Positions 1-7,205 of a stretch of DNA of 64,000 bases are shown here, piece after piece. Position 1 is the first letter of the stretch. Each line of letters begins with the position of its first letter. The notes beneath the pieces are model-generated. The model ran no database searches and had not been told where the DNA came from. It worked only from the letters and a program-made list of their open reading frames with translations. This DNA is from Streptococcus downei MFe28. GTDB lineage: Bacteria > Bacillota > Bacilli > Lactobacillales > Streptococcaceae. Position numbers and translations under genes: made by a program. Where the stretch lies: NCBI RefSeq assembly GCF_900459175.1, contig NZ_UHFA01000002.1, positions 434,001-498,000 of the forward strand, written 5' to 3'.

Positions 1-121
1 AAAATACGAAGGGCATTAAAAAACGTATGATAATAAAGCTAGGGGAGAAATTTCTAATTTTTCAAGCTCCCTCATCTTTTTATCAGGTTATTAGCCCATG
101 TTCAATTAAAAGGAGAAAATT

Positions 122-547
122 ATGATTTCATTTTTATTAACAGCTTTAGCTTATATTCTACTCACTATTTCAGCTTCACAATTTTTATTATCAATCCCTG
201 TCCCGATGCTCCTACTTTTGCTATATGTAATTCCTCTCATTATTAATTTTATTGTTCAGCTATTGCAAGAAAAAAGATTTAGATTAATGTCTTCACTCAT
301 TCTTCCTTCATTCTCCCTCTTATATTATTTAGGCTTCTCCTATCTAACCTCAAGCACAGGTACATGGAGTCAATTTATTCAGGCAAATGAGTTTTCAAAC
401 AGCCAAATGAGCCTTAACATTACAACCAATCTTTTTGCAAGTTCACAACTAATTTTTGTAGGCCTACTATTTTATGGTATTTCATTGGCTACAGTAATTA
501 TTTCTAATAAAGTAAACGCTAAGGAAGGTGAGAAGAAATATGCTTAA
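122..547 (+). CDS. Small polytopic membrane protein of the peptide/ABC operon
   Basis: I do not recognise a family. The 141-residue product is very hydrophobic, with about four membrane segments (near residues 1-20, 25-47, 55-76 and 108-130) and a short basic C-terminal tail. The start has a strong ribosome site (AAAAGGAG, 7 nt upstream). The gene overlaps the reading frame of the following ABC ATPase by 8 nt, which suggests translational coupling. Position and topology fit an accessory membrane subunit or immunity protein for the transporter and double-glycine peptide encoded downstream. That role is inferred from context only. Confidence 0.75.
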   Translation: MISFLLTALAYILLTISASQFLLSIPVPMLLLLLYVIPLIINFIVQLLQEKRFRLMSSLILPSFSLLYYLGFSYLTSSTGTWSQFIQANEFSNSQMSLNITTNLFASSQLIFVGLLFYGISLATVIISNKVNAKEGEKKYA

Positions 548-1415
548 AATTGAAAATTTATCCAAAAAATTCTCAGGAAATGATTTCTATTCCTTGTCTG
601 ATGTCTCAATGGAAATTGAAAAAGGTGAAATCGTTGGCTTAATTGGGAAGAATGGTGCAGGTAAATCCACACTGATGAAGATGATTGCCAAGTCTCTTAA
701 ACCAACTTCAGGAACAGTAACTTACAATGGCGTCGACCTCTATAGCCAAGATAACCTTTTAAAGGATTTTGGAATTATGATTGATCCTGTCTTCTATCCT
801 GAAATGTCAGTTCTTGATAATCTAAAATTTTATCTTAAACTTCATGGAAAAAAAGAGCTCTATGGAAATATTGAAAGCACCCTCAAATTGGTGGAATTGT
901 GGGATGCCCGAAACCGAAAACCCAAAGGTTTTTCATTTGGTATGAAACAAAGGACGGCCTTGGCTATTGCCCTAGTTGCAGAACCTGATTTTCTAATATT
1001 AGATGAACCTTTTGTCGGACTTGATCCAATTGGGGTGCAAAAATTAATTGATATCTTGAAGAAATGGTCAAATAGCCGGCAAATTTCAATGCTGATTTCT
1101 AGCCACCAGCTAGGAGAATTAGAATCCTTATGTGATCGATATGTTTATATCGAAAATGGAGAATTGGCAGATTCCTTCCAAGGAAAAGAAAACCCCAGCC
1201 TTCTTGTTAATCTAAATAAAAAGGTAGATTTAGGGATTTTTGAAGATATTCTTTCAGATGAGATTACCCTAGGTGAAAATTATTTAGATATTTCAGTTGC
1301 CACCAACTCGGAAACTTTAAATAAGGCTTTTTCCGTCCTTGCAAACCACCAACTCATTGAGTCTATTGAGGTTAAGGAAAATCATCTTAAAGATATCTTT
1401 ATGAAAGGAGAGTAA
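540..1415 (+). CDS. ABC transporter ATP-binding protein
   Basis: Single-domain ABC ATPase of about 291 residues, of the type that pairs with ABC-2 permeases (BcrA/NatA-like). Visible motifs are Walker A GKNGAGKS (near residue 40), a signature loop FSFGMKQR, Walker B FLILDEP and the H-loop in ISSHQLGEL. A GTG lies 12 nt upstream at 528, but ATG 540 has AAGGAAGGTGAG in front at good spacing and begins the canonical MLKIENLSKKF, so I use 540. It should energise the permease encoded 2 nt downstream. Such pairs often export or exclude antimicrobial peptides; the substrate here is unknown. Confidence 0.92.
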   Translation: MLKIENLSKKFSGNDFYSLSDVSMEIEKGEIVGLIGKNGAGKSTLMKMIAKSLKPTSGTVTYNGVDLYSQDNLLKDFGIMIDPVFYPEMSVLDNLKFYLKLHGKKELYGNIESTLKLVELWDARNRKPKGFSFGMKQRTALAIALVAEPDFLILDEPFVGLDPIGVQKLIDILKKWSNSRQISMLISSHQLGELESLCDRYVYIENGELADSFQGKENPSLLVNLNKKVDLGIFEDILSDEITLGENYLDISVATNSETLNKAFSVLANHQLIESIEVKENHLKDIFMKGE

Positions 1416-1417
1416 GG

Positions 1418-2188
1418 ATGAAAGAAATTTTTCCAGCAGTATTTGAGTCGGTTTGGCGTCGCAAGGAAACGAAAATATACCTTGTTTTCGCACTCTACCC
1501 CTTGGTTTATTTCGTCGCCTCATTTTTTGGCCATTCAAATTTTATGCAAATTGTTAGTGGAGGTGGCGTAAAAGTTGGCTACATGGATTTTGCAGACATG
1601 ATGTTAAATGCTGTAGATACAATGATGTTACCAACTTTAGCTCTCTTCTTTTTAACAATTTCAGTATTTAAGAGAGAAACCGATGACCATACTATGTTTT
1701 TGTATAAGGATATTAATAGAAAAAATATCTTTTTTGCAAAATTTTTCAGTCTAATTTTGATATTAATTATCTATTTAGGAACCTTTCTCTTGATTTCCTT
1801 GTTCGTACATTATACGAGGGTTGTTCATACTTCATTTGGGACTTATCGTTTCACATCGGATTCACTTTATAATTCCCTGATGCAATGTGTAGGAACTCTG
1901 GTACTTTTCTTGAAGGGAGCTCTGTCTATTGCCATTGCTGCATTTTTATCCCTGCGTTCAAATGTCGGTATGACCATGGTCTCGGCTATCTGTTTGTCTA
2001 TTACTATGATGATTACTCAGGTAATTGGTGGGCCAATAGCAGCCCTCTTTCCTAATGGTTATAATCAATTTGCAACTTCCTTGAATAATATTTGGATTGG
2101 TCTTCTAGGTCCCCTTGTCATTACTCTAATTTATGTGACCGCCTTAAACCACTTCAGTTGGAAAAAATTCGGGAAATTGGAGTTTTAG
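1418..2188 (+). CDS. ABC-2 type transporter permease
   Basis: 256-residue integral membrane protein with about six hydrophobic segments, starting 2 nt after the ATPase stop behind AAAGGAGAG. No enzyme motifs are visible, and composition and length fit an ABC-2 permease partnering the preceding ATPase. The downstream ABC exporter starts 2 nt after its stop codon, so the genes form one transcription unit. A role in self-protection against, or secretion of, the operon's peptide is inference. Confidence 0.85.
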   Translation: MKEIFPAVFESVWRRKETKIYLVFALYPLVYFVASFFGHSNFMQIVSGGGVKVGYMDFADMMLNAVDTMMLPTLALFFLTISVFKRETDDHTMFLYKDINRKNIFFAKFFSLILILIIYLGTFLLISLFVHYTRVVHTSFGTYRFTSDSLYNSLMQCVGTLVLFLKGALSIAIAAFLSLRSNVGMTMVSAICLSITMMITQVIGGPIAALFPNGYNQFATSLNNIWIGLLGPLVITLIYVTALNHFSWKKFGKLEF

Positions 2189-2190
2189 TT

Positions 2191-3921
2191 ATGGTTTGGA
2201 AGATTCTAAAATTGCTCTTACAATTTTTAAATAAACCCAAATTTATTTTAGGACTTTTCCTTAGCCTAGTTGGAACAATTATGGGACTTTTTCTCCCTCA
2301 ATTTATTGGAAAGTTATTAGATAAACAGTTCTTGAACTTATTGCTTTCAAATCCTGTCACCTTACTCATTGTGCTTTTTATGTTTGTAAGCGTCTATATC
2401 ATTCAGTCCTTATCAAGTTATTTGATTGGAAGTTGTGGTAGTCTATCTTTAAATAAAATTCAAAAGTATATTTATTCCAGCTTACTAAAGACTTCGGTCG
2501 TTGACCTTGACCGGTTTAGGAGTGGTGATTTATCTAGCCGTCTGACCAACGATATATCAGTATTACTAAATTTTATAACGATTATTCTTCCGAAGTTCTT
2601 CTTGCATATTATTGTTATTGCAGGCTCGGTTTACTTTCTGTTTACCATTAACACTTTTATGACCCTAATCTGTTTATTTGTTATCCCAATTCTATTTTTA
2701 GCTATTATTCCTTTGAATAATAGGTTGGAAAAACACTACAGTTCCTACCAAGATGGGCTAGGTAATATTTCCAGTCAGATTAGTCACAAATTCACTCATA
2801 TTCGTTTAATGAAGGCATTTAAAGGTGAGACTGTTGAATCAGATAAGATGAATAGGTTTTTTGATAAACAAACGACAAGCTTTAAAAAAATCATCGGTTT
2901 ATCTGCAATTCAAGGAACCCTTGTTAATGGGATGATGGTTAGCTTTATCATTATTTTGCTGATATTGGCAGGAATTGAAGTGTCAAAGGGAAACATGACC
3001 ATGACAACTTTGACGACTTTTATCCTGTATACGACCCAATTAATTGATCCAATCGCAGATATATCAGACACCTTGCCAGAATTAGTAGAATTTAATAGTG
3101 TGTCAAAACGACTAGCACAAATTTTGGAGTTAAAGCAAGAAGAAAATTCTAAAACCGACCATAAAGTAGTAAGCAATGGGGATATCGCTTTAAAAAATGT
3201 TGATTTTTCTTATGAGAGGGATAAGGTCTTAAGAGATATTTCTGTCAATATCCCTTCTGGAAAGCATATAGCTATCGTCGGTCCTAGTGGAGCCGGGAAA
3301 TCAACAATTTTTTCTTTACTTATGAAATTTTATCAAGGGTATCACGGCTATATCAGTCTTGGTGGTGAAAATTTAACTTCACTTCCTGTTGGACAGCTCA
3401 GAGAATTAATCTCATATATTCCTCAAAACAACACGTTATTTCAGGGGACAATTAGAGAAAACTTGCTATATGGGAAAAATAGAGAGATTTCTCCAGAGCG
3501 TCTGAATCAGGTTCTTTCCGATTTAGACTTATTGACCCTGGTCGATAGTTTAGAGAAGGGGTTGGATACAGAAATTTCTGATAGCGGAGTCGGTCTTTCT
3601 GAAGGTCAAAAACAGCGTTTCAATATAGCAAGAGCCTTATTGAAAGAGCATCCAATCTATTTACTAGATGAAGTGACAGCAAATTTGGATAGCGTTACTG
3701 AGAATATTATTAGTAAGGCTATTGATAAATTGACTAAAGGGAAGACAAGACTGACAATCGCTCACAGAATGAATACAATCAGAAATGCAGATTCTATATT
3801 AGTTTTAAATAAGAAGGGACAGGTTTCTGATTTTGGTACACATGAACAGTTACAAAAGAGGAGTACCTTGTATAAGAAATTTCTATCCAGCGTTACCAAC
3901 ATAGAAGGACAAGTCATTTAA
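2191..3921 (+). CDS. ABC exporter, fused membrane and ATPase domains
   Basis: 576-residue half-transporter. The N-terminal six-helix ABC exporter membrane domain covers about residues 15-300, and the nucleotide-binding domain covers about 330-570. Walker A is GPSGAGKS, the signature is LSEGQKQR, and Walker B is IYLLDEVTANLD. An in-frame start at 2092 would overlap the permease by about 100 nt. ATG 2191 follows GGAG and gives a normal N-terminus, so I choose it. There is no N-terminal C39 cysteine-protease domain, so this exporter cannot itself cleave the double-glycine leader encoded 35 nt downstream. It may export a processed peptide, act in immunity, or rely on a protease elsewhere. Confidence 0.92.
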   Translation: MVWKILKLLLQFLNKPKFILGLFLSLVGTIMGLFLPQFIGKLLDKQFLNLLLSNPVTLLIVLFMFVSVYIIQSLSSYLIGSCGSLSLNKIQKYIYSSLLKTSVVDLDRFRSGDLSSRLTNDISVLLNFITIILPKFFLHIIVIAGSVYFLFTINTFMTLICLFVIPILFLAIIPLNNRLEKHYSSYQDGLGNISSQISHKFTHIRLMKAFKGETVESDKMNRFFDKQTTSFKKIIGLSAIQGTLVNGMMVSFIIILLILAGIEVSKGNMTMTTLTTFILYTTQLIDPIADISDTLPELVEFNSVSKRLAQILELKQEENSKTDHKVVSNGDIALKNVDFSYERDKVLRDISVNIPSGKHIAIVGPSGAGKSTIFSLLMKFYQGYHGYISLGGENLTSLPVGQLRELISYIPQNNTLFQGTIRENLLYGKNREISPERLNQVLSDLDLLTLVDSLEKGLDTEISDSGVGLSEGQKQRFNIARALLKEHPIYLLDEVTANLDSVTENIISKAIDKLTKGKTRLTIAHRMNTIRNADSILVLNKKGQVSDFGTHEQLQKRSTLYKKFLSSVTNIEGQVI

Positions 3922-3956
3922 ACTAGCATAGATTTAAAAAAAGAGAGGAAAAACGA

Positions 3957-4097
3957 ATGCAAAAAAGCAATAGTGGATTTAAAATGTTGACAGATAAGCA
4001 ATTGTCAAAAATTAGCGGAGGGGCAGGCTATGTCATGCCGAGTGATTGGCCCTGGACCAAATTCAAGTGGCCGAGAGGGGTTATTCCATGGAAATGA
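3957..4097 (+). CDS. Double-glycine leader peptide, Trp/Pro-rich putative bacteriocin or signal
   Basis: A 46-codon ORF behind GAGAGGA with 7-9 nt spacing, directly after the ABC exporter. The leader reads MLTDKQLSKISGG at residues 10-22, a textbook double-glycine leader with the usual hydrophobic spacing. The predicted mature part, residues 23-46, has four Trp (31, 33, 38, 45), four Pro (28, 32, 39, 44), net charge about +3 and no Cys. The segment WPWTKFKWPRGVIPWK recalls Trp/Pro-rich cationic peptides such as indolicidin in composition only. Its stop overlaps the start region of the following lipase-like gene. It could be a bacteriocin, a pheromone or a RiPP precursor. I do not recognise the mature sequence. 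Confidence 0.8.
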   Translation: MQKSNSGFKMLTDKQLSKISGGAGYVMPSDWPWTKFKWPRGVIPWK

Positions 4098-5431
4098 AAA
4101 ATAAACTAGGTAAAGTAAAGAAAAGATGGCTTACCTTTGCTGTGACAGCAGTAACGGGTCTAGCTTTTATTACAGTGGGAGCAGATTCTGTTAGTGCAGA
4201 TAGTCAAGGACAGGCTCAAGATTCTCAATCAGTTCAGGTAGGAAATGAGAACCAGGCGACTAGCGATGGGAATCAGGCTAAGGTTTCTAACCAAGATGGA
4301 GAGATTCCTATTTCGCTAGAAGCAAATAACCAGTCAGAGGGGCAGTCTCAGCCAACACAATCGACTTCCGAAGCTAGTCAGGACCATCATAAGAGCCAGG
4401 TTGTTGAAACTACAAATGAAGTAGCTCCCGTGCAGACTGACTCTACAAGTGACTCTACAAGTCAAGCCACCGAGCTACCTTCGGTGGCTCCTGCTTCAGA
4501 TGGGGCAGTCATCCAGCAGGCCCCTCAAAATCAAGGGTCAGAAGAAAAGCCTGTGGCGGCAGATGCTAATCAGGAACCAGCGACTTCTGTAACAACAGAA
4601 GCACCCACAGTCACCTCCAATACTCAACGAGCAGACATTAATAAGATTGTTGACGGATCTTCATCGGGGATTTCGACCCTTGATGCGGCGGCTTTAACTC
4701 TCGAATTTGAGAAGGCCCGTATCAAAGGTGCCACTGATGCTAATATCTTAGCCAAAATTCAAGAGGCAGGGCGTGCGGTTCCAAATAATCTGACTTATCT
4801 TAGTGATTTTTATGATGATAATACGGGAACTAGTGGAACGGCCTTTCGTGATAAAGCTAGTAATAAGGTGATTATTGCTTATACGGCTACTAATAATGAT
4901 GGGAATGAATTACAGGATGCTCTAGGTTCAGATTTGATTGGAATTGGTTTGGCGCGTGGTCAGCACTACCAACCAGCCTATGATTTTTACGACAAGATTG
5001 CTGGTCAATATGGGGCAGAAAATATTGTCATTACAGGCCACTCCTTGGGTGGCAATGTGGCCCAGCGTGTGGCTCTGAGGAAAAACGTGGCAACGACAGT
5101 AGTTTATAATGCTGCTCCGCTATATATCCCAGCCCTTGCTTATGTTGGTAATAAGGTTTATGAATCTCTTCGTAAAACGTTTGATCTTCCTTCTAATAAG
5201 GAGGAAGCTAAAAAGACCATTTCAGATATCAAGAGTGATATGAAGACTTTTACAGGCAATGTTATCCGCATCACGACGACCAAGGACTGGCTCAACAACT
5301 CCATGCGTTGGTTGGGTGCTGTCTACCTAAGTAAGGAATACGTGATTCCTAATTCAGGCAATCATGATCTACAGACCATTGCTGGAGATGCCAAACAGGT
5401 GGCTAGTGTAAAGTCTCAGGTTAGTATTTAA
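4088..5431 (+). CDS. Secreted lipase-like alpha/beta hydrolase with Ser/Gln-rich linker
   Basis: 447-residue exported protein. Residues 1-38 are a long signal peptide: a basic stretch KLGKVKKRW, a hydrophobic core, then cleavage near VSADS. Residues about 40-185 are a low-complexity Gln/Ser/Thr/Glu region. Residues about 190-447 are hydrolase-like, with the nucleophile elbow GHSLGG (Ser319), matching lipase class 3/Mbeg1-like (DUF2974) proteins. There is no LPxTG motif, so it is probably released. ATG 4088 has GAGAGGGG 8 nt upstream; a second ATG at 4094 overlaps the TGA of the peptide gene. Tight coupling to the double-glycine peptide gene suggests a joint role, which is inference. Confidence 0.85.
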   Translation: MEMKNKLGKVKKRWLTFAVTAVTGLAFITVGADSVSADSQGQAQDSQSVQVGNENQATSDGNQAKVSNQDGEIPISLEANNQSEGQSQPTQSTSEASQDHHKSQVVETTNEVAPVQTDSTSDSTSQATELPSVAPASDGAVIQQAPQNQGSEEKPVAADANQEPATSVTTEAPTVTSNTQRADINKIVDGSSSGISTLDAAALTLEFEKARIKGATDANILAKIQEAGRAVPNNLTYLSDFYDDNTGTSGTAFRDKASNKVIIAYTATNNDGNELQDALGSDLIGIGLARGQHYQPAYDFYDKIAGQYGAENIVITGHSLGGNVAQRVALRKNVATTVVYNAAPLYIPALAYVGNKVYESLRKTFDLPSNKEEAKKTISDIKSDMKTFTGNVIRITTTKDWLNNSMRWLGAVYLSKEYVIPNSGNHDLQTIAGDAKQVASVKSQVSI

Positions 5432-5540
5432 GGAAGGGAGCAGCAAAGTGTTAGGTGAAAAAGACCTATCTAAAGAACAGGTTTGGAGTTAATTTAGCAT
5501 TTTGCCACTATACAATTTCCTTTACTTAGGAATCCCTGTG

Positions 5541-5592
5541 AAAGACTCAAGTACAAACAAATGGCTCGCTCCTCAAAAGGGGTGAGTCTTTT
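5541..5592 (+). terminator. Terminator-like hairpin after the lipase gene
   Basis: AAAGACTC (5541-5548) pairs with GAGTCTTTT (5584-5592) around a long loop that contains a second hairpin (CTCCTC with GGGG). The T run lies inside the right arm. It sits between the lipase gene and comR and probably ends the upstream operon. Confidence 0.5.
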
Positions 5593-5633
5593 GTGGGATG
5601 TTCAGCTTATATCAGTTATTCCTATCTAGTGAT

Positions 5634-5698
5634 GACATTGCTGTCACAAGATTGACATTCTTTTGATATTGTACAGAGATATCAGAAAAGGGTATAAT
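5634..5698 (+). promoter_or_regulatory. comR promoter with imperfect ComR-like box
   Basis: TATAAT at 5693-5698 is preceded 17 nt upstream by TGTACA (5670-5675). Further upstream, GACATTGCTGTC (5634-5645) differs by one base from the GACAT-N2-ATGTC box seen before comS and comX. It lies 47 nt from this -10 instead of 25. It may be an autoregulatory site or a chance palindrome. Confidence 0.5.
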
Positions 5699-5730
5699 TA
5701 AGTTAGATTTAAACTCAGGGGGTACTTGTA

Positions 5731-6633
5731 GTGGCTATGAAGGAAGAATTGGGACAACTCATCAAGAAAAAAAGGGAAGCGAAGAAGCTTTCGCAGAAGA
5801 ACTTATGTGGCAATGAAGAAGAACTAACTGTTCGCCAACTTCAGAGAATTGAAAAGGGCAAATCCCTGCCGACTTTGGAAAAGTTAGATTATATTGCTAG
5901 GATGCTAGAGCTACCTATTTCTGCATTATTAGGAGAAAATGATCTCCAAATTCCTGATGAATATTTCGAGTTAAAAAATCGGGTTGTTAAATTCCCAACT
6001 TATGGTGATAAGGCCAGAATTGACCAGAAGATGAAGATGATTGAGGAGATTTATGACAACTACTTTGAGGTTTTACCTGAAGATGAGCTACTCTTCTTGG
6101 ACTTGACAGAAAGTCTTCTTGGGGGAATTCATGAAAAGGTACTCCCAAATATTGAAGAAATTTATGATGATGCTTTTGAACAGGTCTTAAAGAAAAAAGT
6201 CTTTCATTATAATGATTATCTTTATATTGATTATTTCTTGTTTAAATGTCAAAAAGAAAAGTATTACGATAAAAATATTTTAAAAAAAATTGAGAGAAAA
6301 ATACTTAAACAAAGTTTAACTTTTGAAGAGCTTTATAATATAGAACTACTTATGTCAGTAATGAATTTAATCGGGGTTTATGTAAGTCATGATGACTATC
6401 AAGATACTATGCCTTTAATAGAGAAGGGGTACCGAATTATTGATAAGGCACAACTTCACACTTATAAACCAGGACTTCTTGAAGTTGAAGCTAGATACCA
6501 TATTAGAGTGGAAGGGAACAAAGAGAAATCAAAAGAAATCTACCAACAAGCCTTGATGTTGGGAGAGATACTGGGCGATCAAGTAATAATTAATGATATC
6601 AAAAAAGAAATGAAAATTGATGGGATTGAATAG
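5731..6633 (+). CDS. comR: ComR, competence regulator of the Rgg/RNPP family
   Basis: 300-residue cytosolic regulator. An XRE-type helix-turn-helix covers residues 5-65 (ELTVRQLQRIEKGKSLPTLEKL). An all-helical TPR-like peptide-binding domain covers about 75-300. The sequence closely follows known ComR proteins, for example the IPDEYFELKNRVVKFPTYGD and EEIYDDAFEQV segments. In ComRS streptococci, ComR binds the imported ComS-derived peptide XIP and activates comS and comX. GTG 5731 is chosen because AGGGGG lies 8 nt upstream; ATG 5737 is too far from it. Context agrees: a doubled GACAT-N2-ATGTC box and a short ORF follow directly. Confidence 0.9.
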   Translation: MAMKEELGQLIKKKREAKKLSQKNLCGNEEELTVRQLQRIEKGKSLPTLEKLDYIARMLELPISALLGENDLQIPDEYFELKNRVVKFPTYGDKARIDQKMKMIEEIYDNYFEVLPEDELLFLDLTESLLGGIHEKVLPNIEEIYDDAFEQVLKKKVFHYNDYLYIDYFLFKCQKEKYYDKNILKKIERKILKQSLTFEELYNIELLMSVMNLIGVYVSHDDYQDTMPLIEKGYRIIDKAQLHTYKPGLLEVEARYHIRVEGNKEKSKEIYQQALMLGEILGDQVIINDIKKEMKIDGIE

Positions 6634-6707
6634 ATTCCTTTGCTAGTAGTGGGTAAGGCGGGATCCTAGTAGCTTTGTATTTAGGGCTACTATCATTTAG
6701 AAAAGGG

Positions 6708-6767
6708 TGACATAGATGTCAGGCGACATCCATGTCGCTATTTTTTTAGGAGAGAAATAGGTAGAAT
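6708..6767 (+). promoter_or_regulatory. comS promoter with two tandem ComR boxes
   Basis: Two palindromes, TGACATAGATGTCA (6708-6721) and GCGACATCCATGTCGC (6723-6738), lie 16 bp apart centre to centre. A T tract (CTATTTTTTT) follows, then -10 TAGAAT (6762-6767). The 25 nt from the proximal box to the -10 equals the spacing at comX (44708-44732). This is the known ComR-box/T-tract/-10 layout, but with an extra distal box. Confidence 0.85.
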
Positions 6768-6801
6768 AGACTTATCAAATGAAAGGAAGTTTTTAATCCA
6801 A

Positions 6802-6867
6802 ATGAAATTGAGAAAAGTTCTAGAAATACTAACAGTAATTGCTATGTTAACAGTATTGTTTCGGTAG
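6802..6867 (+). CDS. comS: Candidate ComS, precursor of the XIP competence pheromone
   Basis: A 21-codon ORF, the first of useful length after the ComR-controlled promoter, with AAAGGAAG 12 nt upstream. The product starts with a charged segment MKLRKVLEI and ends in a hydrophobic tail IAMLTVLFR. ComS peptides are 17-32 residues, and their last 7-8 residues are the active XIP. The predicted XIP would be about AMLTVLFR. It has no Trp-Trp pair and only one aromatic residue, unlike the S. mutans and S. pyogenes peptides. Position and promoter support the call; the sequence alone does not. Confidence 0.65.
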   Translation: MKLRKVLEILTVIAMLTVLFR

Positions 6868-6892
6868 TATAGATAAATAGAAAGGAGTTATT

Positions 6893-6949
6893 TTGAAAAA
6901 GTATTCCTACGTTTATCAGGGTTTAAAAGGGAAGATTATGAAAAAATGA
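6893..6949 (+). CDS. Possible 18-aa peptide downstream of comS
   Basis: TTG start behind a good AAAGGAG site (spacing 5), encoding a short basic peptide with aromatic residues (KKYSYVYQGLKG). It lies on the ComR-driven transcript 25 nt after comS. It may be a second small peptide, or the start of a decayed gene that continues into the ORF after 6969. The evidence is only the ribosome site and position. Confidence 0.3.
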   Translation: MKKYSYVYQGLKGKIMKK

Positions 6950-6968
6950 CATTATAGTTATTAAGACC

Positions 6969-7163
6969 GTGCTTGCTTGGGCTTGGCTGGTTGCTTTTGG
7001 TAAACTGGTCTCTGCCTTTGCTACAGGGACGGCTTCCGGTTTGTTTCCTATCGTGGCTTATAATCGTATCCAGGGGAGCTTTGGTTGGTCCTTATTCTTG
7101 GGAGTTCTCTTTAGCATCTTGCTGGTGGCAGCTAAAGAGCCTAAGAAAACTGTGAAAATTTAA
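6969..7163 (+). pseudogene. Remnant of a membrane transporter-like gene
   Basis: A 64-codon frame beginning at GTG without a ribosome site. The product has two hydrophobic segments and a basic end (LLVAAKEPKKTVKI), resembling the last two helices of a larger transporter. It ends directly before a terminator. I read it as the 3' remnant of a decayed gene after comRS. A genuine small membrane protein is the alternative. Confidence 0.35.
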
Positions 7164-7171
7164 GTAAAATA

Positions 7172-7200
7172 AAAACGAGTTCCAAAGGGAGCTCGTTTTT
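7172..7200 (+). terminator. Intrinsic terminator between convergent genes
   Basis: AAAACGAGTTCC pairs with GGAGCTCGTTTT around a 4-nt loop and is followed by a T run. The A-rich left side lets it work in both directions, serving the comRS side and the minus-strand regulator. Confidence 0.85.
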
Positions 7201-7205
7201 ATGGT

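Noticed and set aside
2910..3176. Minus-strand ORF inside the ABC exporter gene
   Set aside because: It overlaps a clear ABC exporter on the other strand and has no ribosome site or family match.
4046..4087. Upstream start for the lipase-like protein
   Set aside because: It would add a non-signal-like segment read from the peptide gene in another frame; ATG 4088 has the ribosome site and starts the signal peptide.
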